The position numbers and the translations under genes were made by a program. Below the pieces are notes generated by a model. The model was not told the DNA's origin, did no database searches, and worked only from the letters and a program-made list of their open reading frames with translations. A stretch of 50,164 nucleotides of DNA. Origin: Halobacteriovorax sp. Lineage in GTDB: Bacteria > Bdellovibrionota > Bacteriovoracia > Bacteriovoracales > Bacteriovoracaceae. The stretch is taken from positions 1-50,164 of the forward strand of contig JAIFLR010000085.1 in the NCBI GenBank assembly GCA_020048985.1, given 5' to 3'. Positions 41,996 to 47,359 of the stretch are shown here, piece after piece; the first letter of the stretch is position 1, and each line of letters opens with the position of its first letter.

Positions 41996-42071
41996 ACCAA
42001 ATAGTGGTCAATAAAGACCATTACTTGGTAGTTATGAACCATAATTTGGTCTATAATAACCATAATTTGGT
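41996..42071 (+). promoter_or_regulatory. Array of four ACCA-N5-TGGT palindromes at 21-bp spacing
   Basis: Sites begin at 41996, 42017, 42038 and 42059, each 13 bp with perfect ACCA/TGGT arms; the last two are identical. The period is exactly 21 bp, two helical turns, so all face the same side. A TATAAT lies at 42052-42057 between sites three and four. The array ends 16 bp before the winged-helix ATG. It looks like a cooperative autorepressor operator. Confidence 0.8.
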
Positions 42072-42087
42072 AGTTATCGAGGTCACT

Positions 42088-42423
42088 ATGCTTGAAAAAT
42101 TATTGGGTAACAAAAGTGCTTATTGGGTCATGCTTTATCTATATCACTACGGAGAAGTCTATCCGAGTCTTATCGCAGACTCTCTTCAAACCTCCCTCAA
42201 TCCAATCAAGGGCCAGTTAAAAAAATTATCAGATGCAGGAATCCTATCACGAAAAAAAATGGGGAAAATGAATTTGTATTTCTTTAACGAGAAGGCTGCA
42301 ATCGTTAAGCCATTAAAAGAAATGATTGCTATTGAATACGACAATATTAATCAGGCCGATAAAAATAAACTATTCAAACATAGAGCACGTTCACGTCGTG
42401 AAGGTAAGCCAGTCATTGCATGA
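42088..42423 (+). CDS. Winged-helix DNA-binding protein, probable antitoxin/repressor
   Basis: 111 residues from the ATG at 42088 behind GAGGT; the frame runs back to 41980, but that part only translates the operator repeats. Residues 1-75 form an ArsR-like winged helix: AYWVMLYLYHYGEVYPSLIA, then TSLNPIKGQLKKLSDAGIL as recognition helix, and GKMNLYFFNEKA as wing. The C-terminus is basic (KHRARSRREGK). The stop overlaps the ATG of the nucleotidyltransferase (ATGA). Winged-helix partners of nucleotidyltransferases in AbiE-like modules repress their own promoter through inverted repeats, which fits the array upstream. Confidence 0.78.
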   Translation: MLEKLLGNKSAYWVMLYLYHYGEVYPSLIADSLQTSLNPIKGQLKKLSDAGILSRKKMGKMNLYFFNEKAAIVKPLKEMIAIEYDNINQADKNKLFKHRARSRREGKPVIA

Positions 42424-42983
42424 TAAATTTTAGAAACTGTACTGAAGAAGAATTGTGGAAGTATGTGGCGGCCCACCTTGAATCGAAAGGTCTTGAAGTA
42501 GTTCTAGTAGGCGGAGCAGTGGTTTCAATTTATTCTAAAGGAAGTTACAAGTCTGGGGACCTGGATTTTATTGTCACGTCTCTCTTTAAAGAAAAACTAC
42601 CAGCTTATATGAAAGAGATTGGATTTAAAAAAGATGTAAAGGGCAGCCTTGGTCGTCTGTACAGGCATCCAGAATGCACACACTTGGTTGTCGAATTTCC
42701 ATCTGGTCCTGTATCTATAGGTGAGGATTACCACATAGTCCCATCTGAACAAACTTATGCTGGACAGAAAATTAAAATTTTATCTCCAACTGATTGTATC
42801 ATTGATAGGCTCGCCTCCTATATGTACGCAGAGACTGGGCCAAGCAAGGAACGCAAAACACTTGAACAGGCGATACTTGTCGCCAAGGCTCAACCCTACA
42901 ATCTGGATCGGATAAAAAAATGGTGTGAAGATGAGGATCACCCTGAAATGTTTGATCTTTTTATAGCCGAATTAAAAAAATAG
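42420..42983 (+). CDS. Nucleotidyltransferase-fold protein (AbiEii/DUF6036-like), probable toxin
   Basis: 187 residues. The polymerase-beta-type nucleotidyltransferase signature is VGGAVVS (G31-G32) followed by YKSGDLDF, with D47 and D49 as metal ligands. A helical C-terminal part follows, with the SPTDCIIDRLASYM segment that recurs in AbiEii/MenT-like enzymes. It probably transfers a nucleotide to RNA or protein. Coupled by ATGA to the winged-helix gene and placed behind the operator array, it has the layout of a toxin-antitoxin or phage-defence pair. Neither activity is proved. Confidence 0.78.
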   Translation: MINFRNCTEEELWKYVAAHLESKGLEVVLVGGAVVSIYSKGSYKSGDLDFIVTSLFKEKLPAYMKEIGFKKDVKGSLGRLYRHPECTHLVVEFPSGPVSIGEDYHIVPSEQTYAGQKIKILSPTDCIIDRLASYMYAETGPSKERKTLEQAILVAKAQPYNLDRIKKWCEDEDHPEMFDLFIAELKK

Positions 42984-43014
42984 CCCATCCAACAGTTTGA
43001 GTCATCATACATTC

Positions 43015-43042
43015 CTGACGAATTATAAAATGCTGCTATAAT
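43015..43042 (+). promoter_or_regulatory. Promoter with start codon at the expected transcription start
   Basis: CTGACG (43015-43020), 16 bp, TATAAT (43037-43042); six bases later the ATG at 43049. No Shine-Dalgarno. Same geometry as at 8475, so the transporter mRNA may be leaderless. Confidence 0.5.
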
Positions 43043-43048
43043 TGCCCT

Positions 43049-44038
43049 ATGAAAGAAAAAAAACAAGATAGCGACATGAAACTCGCCTCTCTTCTGAGTG
43101 TCATCGTTGGAATTCTCCTACTGGGTTTTAAATTCTACGCGTATCACATTACCAACTCTCAATCCGTCTTTTCCGATGCATTAGAGAGCATTGTTAACGT
43201 CGTCGCTGGAATCATCACCTTTATCGTTATCATCATTTCCCTTCAACCTGCAGATAAAGAACATCCATACGGGCATGGTAAAATAGAAAGCATGGCCTCC
43301 ACTTTTGAGGGAGGAGCGATTCTACTTGCTGGTGTCTTGATTATTATCCAATCCGTTCAAGCTTTCTTTCATGGATCTCACATTGAAGAAATTGATTCAG
43401 GAATTTTAATTGTAGTGGGTGCCGGTCTGGTGAATGGGATCCTCGGCTTTTTTCTTTATTCCCGTGGCAAGAAACATTACTCGGAGTCTCTGAAATCCAG
43501 CGGCATTCACCTCATGACTGACACACTTACCAGCGTTGGTTTAGTTGTGGGACTTCTTCTGGTCAAGTTTACAGGCCTGCAATGGATTGACCCTATTGTG
43601 GCGATTGTATTTGGTGGGATGCTCAGCTTTGCAGGAGGAAAAATCCTCATTCGCTCGGGAAATATCTTGATCGATGCCTCAGACACCGAAACCATGAAAC
43701 TATTAGTAACGTTATTTGAGAAACACTACCGGCCAGGCATTATTCAAATTCATTTTGCACGTGTGATCCGCAGTGGAAGCCACCATCACATTGATTGCCA
43801 CATGATCATCCCTGAATTCTGGTCAGTTTCAGACGCCCATGATTTCACTGAGGATTTTGAAAAAAATATCATCACCGATTACCCAGTCGCCGGAGAACTC
43901 CACATCCATCACGATCCATGCCGAAGAGCTTATTGTGAGACTTGCGAATTATCCAATTGCCCAATCAGGCTTACCACTTTCACAGGACGAGAGGCATTTA
44001 CTTTCGAGGAAGTGGCAGCTCCTATGCAAAAAAAATGA
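43049..44038 (+). CDS. Cation diffusion facilitator transporter (FieF/MamB-like) with Cys-rich tail
   Basis: 329 residues with six membrane helices. SDALESIVNV and HLMTDTLTS carry the transport-site Asp residues, and HPYGHGKIES is the family loop. The cytosolic domain holds HIHHDPCRRAYCETC and ELSNCPIR: four Cys plus His beyond the normal CDF fold, probably an added metal-binding site. It exports Fe, Zn or a similar metal. The TGA stop lies inside the terminator hairpin that follows. Confidence 0.9.
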   Translation: MKEKKQDSDMKLASLLSVIVGILLLGFKFYAYHITNSQSVFSDALESIVNVVAGIITFIVIIISLQPADKEHPYGHGKIESMASTFEGGAILLAGVLIIIQSVQAFFHGSHIEEIDSGILIVVGAGLVNGILGFFLYSRGKKHYSESLKSSGIHLMTDTLTSVGLVVGLLLVKFTGLQWIDPIVAIVFGGMLSFAGGKILIRSGNILIDASDTETMKLLVTLFEKHYRPGIIQIHFARVIRSGSHHHIDCHMIIPEFWSVSDAHDFTEDFEKNIITDYPVAGELHIHHDPCRRAYCETCELSNCPIRLTTFTGREAFTFEEVAAPMQKK

Positions 44039-44060
44039 CCATCCGAGGATGGTCATTTTT
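44031..44060. terminator. Rho-independent terminator overlapping the CDF stop codon
   Basis: AAAAATGACCATC, loop CGAG, GATGGTCATTTTT: a perfect 13-bp stem with T-run. The stop codon (44036-44038) is within the left arm. Confidence 0.88.
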
Positions 44061-44224
44061 AGCTCACGTTGTAATTTTAGAATGTGGTTTCCCTTATTCT
44101 TTTTCTTACTTATGATTAGTTTTACCCAATCACCGTGAACTTGAAATCATTTTAGAACTCCTGATACCCGTTGTGCATTCTCTTTATTCTGAATTGTTCC
44201 GCAAGAGATAGTGAACTAAATCAA

Positions 44225-45001
44225 TTAAAATGAAAGCAGAAAACCCAATCTAATTTCCGTATGCTTCTTGTTATATTCCAGCAGGTTTTCCGCATATCCT
44301 TCAAACCATTGGAGATAGAGCGCAGGATTAAAATCAGAATCTATAAAATTATAAGTTGCACCGAGTTCTATTCCACCTTGGTCAAAGTCATACACTTTGG
44401 AACCGGCATAGGTTCGCATGGTGAAATCAACTCTATTATCCCACATGGTCACAATGTCTGTGATGAATGCATTGAGGTGCCAGTAACCAAGATGATCGAC
44501 GATGTCTTTATTGGTTTTATCCTCGTTGTAAATAGTATGAATTTTTAGAACAGAGCCAATCGTATTACGATTTAACTTGGTTAAGAAAGTTGCTCTGATA
44601 AAGAGTTCATCCAGTGACCTGCTATCTGCCTCTTTTTGCCCATTGGAAAGATGCCAATACCCCACATCAATTGATTTAATAAATTTAGTTTCAGTATCGA
44701 GAACGCGGTAGAACAATTCGGGCCTGTAGTTAACGTCTTTGAAGGGTTTGGATTCATCATAAACTGACCAAAACATGAGCTGAGTATAAGCAAGGTACAA
44801 GTTGTAGCTTTTGGACAATCGATATTTAAAGCTGTACTGGAGCTTTAAATCATCCTCACCAAATATAAAATAGGTAGTCTCATGAAAAGAAAACTTCTCC
44901 GTGGAGACTGCGCCAAACACACGATTAGCCAATTGATCACTCATTTGGGCCTGAGCACTGTGAACAAAACAGATCAGTAAAAGACAGAGAATTTTGAGCA
45001 T
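44225..45001 (-). CDS. pldA: Outer membrane phospholipase A (OMPLA/PldA family)
   Basis: 258 residues with signal peptide (QAQ cleavage) and a 12-strand-type barrel ending in Phe (GFLLSF). The OMPLA motif YWHLSNG with SRSLDEL is present: catalytic H117 and S119. The third triad residue, Asn in E. coli (SRSWNR), is Asp here (D131). It hydrolyses acyl chains of phospholipids in the outer membrane, normally when lipid asymmetry is lost. No Shine-Dalgarno is strong. Single gene. Confidence 0.87.
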   Translation of the reverse strand: MLKILCLLLICFVHSAQAQMSDQLANRVFGAVSTEKFSFHETTYFIFGEDDLKLQYSFKYRLSKSYNLYLAYTQLMFWSVYDESKPFKDVNYRPELFYRVLDTETKFIKSIDVGYWHLSNGQKEADSRSLDELFIRATFLTKLNRNTIGSVLKIHTIYNEDKTNKDIVDHLGYWHLNAFITDIVTMWDNRVDFTMRTYAGSKVYDFDQGGIELGATYNFIDSDFNPALYLQWFEGYAENLLEYNKKHTEIRLGFLLSF

Positions 45002-45125
45002 TTTTGTCCCGGTTTTTTATTTAATCCAAATACTTGACTAAGTCATTCTAGCTTAAATTTTATTAAGTCTCATATAATATCTCCGAAAAGACACACTCCG
45101 AGCAATTAAATCACGAGATAACAGA

Positions 45126-46397
45126 ATGAAAAAACAGAATCTAGCATCCCACTTCTCTACAATTGTTATGTTTGGATTTCTGGCACTCGCCTTCTCTTGC
45201 CAACCTAAAAAAGAGAAGTCACCCGTGGCAACCCCGAGTGGAAGCACAGGAACTGATTCGGGAAGCGGCACCACCACTACACAAGGTGACTTTGGGATTA
45301 TCTTTGTGAGTACCACTACCTTTGACGGTGGGGCCGGGCTCGCAGCAATGGATGCCGCTTGCGCCAGTGAAGCAACAACAAAAAATTTCACCGGCATTTT
45401 CAAGGCCCTAGTAAGTGACGGAGGCAACCGCAAACTCGGTGGGTCCGATTGGCCGCTCTCTCCCTTAGGAGAATACCGCCGAGAAGATCTCACAACTGTG
45501 ATTGGCTCAACAGACTCTGGCAGCGAATTAGGTTTTCCGCTCACAAACAGTATAACTGCCACAGCAAAATATCCTTGGACGGGATTTTCGGTAGACTCCA
45601 GCAATGGTTGGCTTTTTACCTCTGGCACTTGTGGAGTTTGGACTGATAATTTACCACAATTCGGAAATAATACTTCGGTCTACGGGAATACAGCACTCTC
45701 AAATTATGTCGCCTTCACAGATCCATGGTCAAACCTGAGTGAGCATTCACCATTTAGCTATTATCCCTACGACGTGAACGATCAACTGCCAAACACTTTA
45801 TGCGACTCACTTCATCCCGTGATCTGCGTCCAAAAATACACTAAGCCACTGCCGTCCGGAACCAAGAAGGTCATCTTCCGCTCCACCACCACAATTGCAG
45901 GTCATTCAGGTGTTCCTATCTTTGACCAAGTCTGCAGCGCTGATGCAGTAACTAAAGGTTTAAGTGGCACCTATAAGGCGATGGTTTCTACCAGTAACAA
46001 CTTTATGAGCGCGGTCCCTCAACGTCTGGCCTGCACAACAGCGGATTGTTCGGGTGGAGCTGCAGAAAATGTCGACTGGGTTTTACAACCAAATACCCAG
46101 TACGTGCGCGAAGGGGCGACCGTTTATACCGATTATATCGGTACCACCAATGCTGCCGGTATTTTTACTTTCCCATTTAATGCAACTTTGCTTGCTGGCG
46201 GAGGCACCTTCTGGACTGGTCTCGGCAACGCTTGGACGAAGTCGATTCCATTTCCTAATGGCGGGACCTGTGGCGACTGGGATGAACCATCATTCGAAGG
46301 AACTTTGGGTGATGGAGGCCAGCTTGGTAATTTGTCCATCAGCAATGGCTACTCGGGTTGCTCGACCCCTAGACACTTACTCTGCGTTCAGCAGTAA
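45126..46397 (+). CDS. Lipoprotein with two DUF1554 domains
   Basis: 423 residues; lipobox ALAFSC puts the lipidated Cys at 25. After a Ser/Thr/Gly linker come two copies of the same ~170-residue domain (about 58-235 and 245-423). Compare IIFVSTTTFDGG, MDAACASEATTKNFTGIFKA, GTCGVWTD and PVICVQK with VIFRSTTTIAGH, FDQVCSADAVTKGLSGTYKA, GTCGDWDE and HLLCVQQ. This is DUF1554, known from Leptospira lipoproteins and probably lectin-like. Conserved Cys pair within each copy. Surface location likely; ligand unknown. Confidence 0.83.
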   Translation: MKKQNLASHFSTIVMFGFLALAFSCQPKKEKSPVATPSGSTGTDSGSGTTTTQGDFGIIFVSTTTFDGGAGLAAMDAACASEATTKNFTGIFKALVSDGGNRKLGGSDWPLSPLGEYRREDLTTVIGSTDSGSELGFPLTNSITATAKYPWTGFSVDSSNGWLFTSGTCGVWTDNLPQFGNNTSVYGNTALSNYVAFTDPWSNLSEHSPFSYYPYDVNDQLPNTLCDSLHPVICVQKYTKPLPSGTKKVIFRSTTTIAGHSGVPIFDQVCSADAVTKGLSGTYKAMVSTSNNFMSAVPQRLACTTADCSGGAAENVDWVLQPNTQYVREGATVYTDYIGTTNAAGIFTFPFNATLLAGGGTFWTGLGNAWTKSIPFPNGGTCGDWDEPSFEGTLGDGGQLGNLSISNGYSGCSTPRHLLCVQQ

Positions 46398-46405
46398 ATC
46401 TGAGT

Positions 46406-46428
46406 CAGTCATCCTAAAAGGATGACTG
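46406..46428 (+). terminator. Hairpin after the DUF1554 lipoprotein gene
   Basis: CAGTCATCCT, AAA, AGGATGACTG: a perfect 10-bp stem 8 bases after the stop codon. The T-run is weak (CTCTTG), so termination may be partial. Confidence 0.6.
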
Positions 46429-46559
46429 CTCTTGAACTGTTCCAACAAGATAACGCGCTTCATTTAAATTACGCATTGAGATTAATGAGTAGCGCTTTGA
46501 TTATTATCATCAATAAAAGTAAATAGGTCTTCGTGATTCTTTAAGTAAGGATAAAAAAT

Positions 46560-47294
46560 ATGCGTAATCTTATTTTTCTTTTAACCTTCTTCTCTGTCTC
46601 AGTTTTTGCACAAACCACACTTACAGAACCGGCCCAACCTACAACTGTAGTCACTAGCAATAATCCTGTGTTTCCCCTTTGCCCCGTACCTCCGAAATGC
46701 CCAGACTGTGCCAGACTCTTGGGGACTACTGAATCTCTGCGTGATGAATCGAACCATACGCTGATGGTAGGTTACCAATACGTGAACACCTGGGTAGTAG
46801 GTAAAACAGCTTATTCATATTCCTATGTCGCCGGCCGAACTTGGTCATTTGAATTAGAATATGTGACGTCAGAAAGAGCAGTTGAAATTGGTAACTTTGA
46901 ATTAGGAAACATCCAAGAAGATAGATACACTTTTTTTGCTAAATATTATCTCAACAATAGTTTTCATTTTTCTTTTGGTCCTTACTTTTATCAATACAAG
47001 ATTGATACCGCAGGAAGCTTGAAGAATGTGGCCAATCAGGATTTTAATGACAAATGGGACCTGACCGGTCTAGGGGCTGCATTTGCGTTCGGTAGTAGAT
47101 GGCAGAATAGCTGGGGTCTAACCTGGGGTCTTGATTGGGTGAGAATGAACTACCCACTGGCCACCACCTGGTTGAACAAGGACACTGGGGAGGTTGAAAC
47201 AACCACAAAAAATGATGCTGACAATTCTTTTGAAATACTTAGAAAGATTCCAACCTTCGCCTTCTTCACGGTCAATATTGGTTATACGTTCTAG
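46560..47294 (+). CDS. Outer-membrane beta-barrel protein, unknown
   Basis: 244 residues with a signal peptide (SVFAQ). After a Pro/Thr-rich segment and a CPVPPKCPDC knuckle, residues 65-244 alternate as eight or so amphipathic strands (HTLMVGYQYVNTW, SFELEYVTSE, RYTFFAKYYLN, FHFSFGPYFYQYK, GLGAAFAFGSRW, FFTVNIGYTF) and end in Phe. This resembles OmpW/OprF-like small barrels. The start follows AAGGAT. Confidence 0.75.
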   Translation: MRNLIFLLTFFSVSVFAQTTLTEPAQPTTVVTSNNPVFPLCPVPPKCPDCARLLGTTESLRDESNHTLMVGYQYVNTWVVGKTAYSYSYVAGRTWSFELEYVTSERAVEIGNFELGNIQEDRYTFFAKYYLNNSFHFSFGPYFYQYKIDTAGSLKNVANQDFNDKWDLTGLGAAFAFGSRWQNSWGLTWGLDWVRMNYPLATTWLNKDTGEVETTTKNDADNSFEILRKIPTFAFFTVNIGYTF

Positions 47295-47322
47295 CCCGAT
47301 CAAATCAGTACGTTAATTAGAG

Positions 47323-47328
47323 TATAAT
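47323..47328 (+). promoter_or_regulatory. Candidate -10 box before the giant lipoprotein
   Basis: TATAAT 32 bp before the ATG at 47360. No convincing -35 at 16-18 bp. Confidence 0.35.
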
Positions 47329-47359
47329 TTTAAATTAAGTCCTACCGATTAGACCAAAT

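Noticed and set aside
41996..42071. Plasmid-type iterons or a small CRISPR
   Set aside because: Only 13-bp palindromes with 8-bp gaps, directly before a regulator gene; no replication protein or cas genes.
41980..42087. N-terminal extension of the winged-helix gene (open from TTG 41980)
   Set aside because: It only translates the operator repeats; the Shine-Dalgarno and homologous N-terminus belong to the ATG at 42088.
45053..45628. 191-codon minus-strand frame opposite the DUF1554 gene
   Set aside because: It mirrors a well-supported gene; it lacks motifs, signal or ribosome site.
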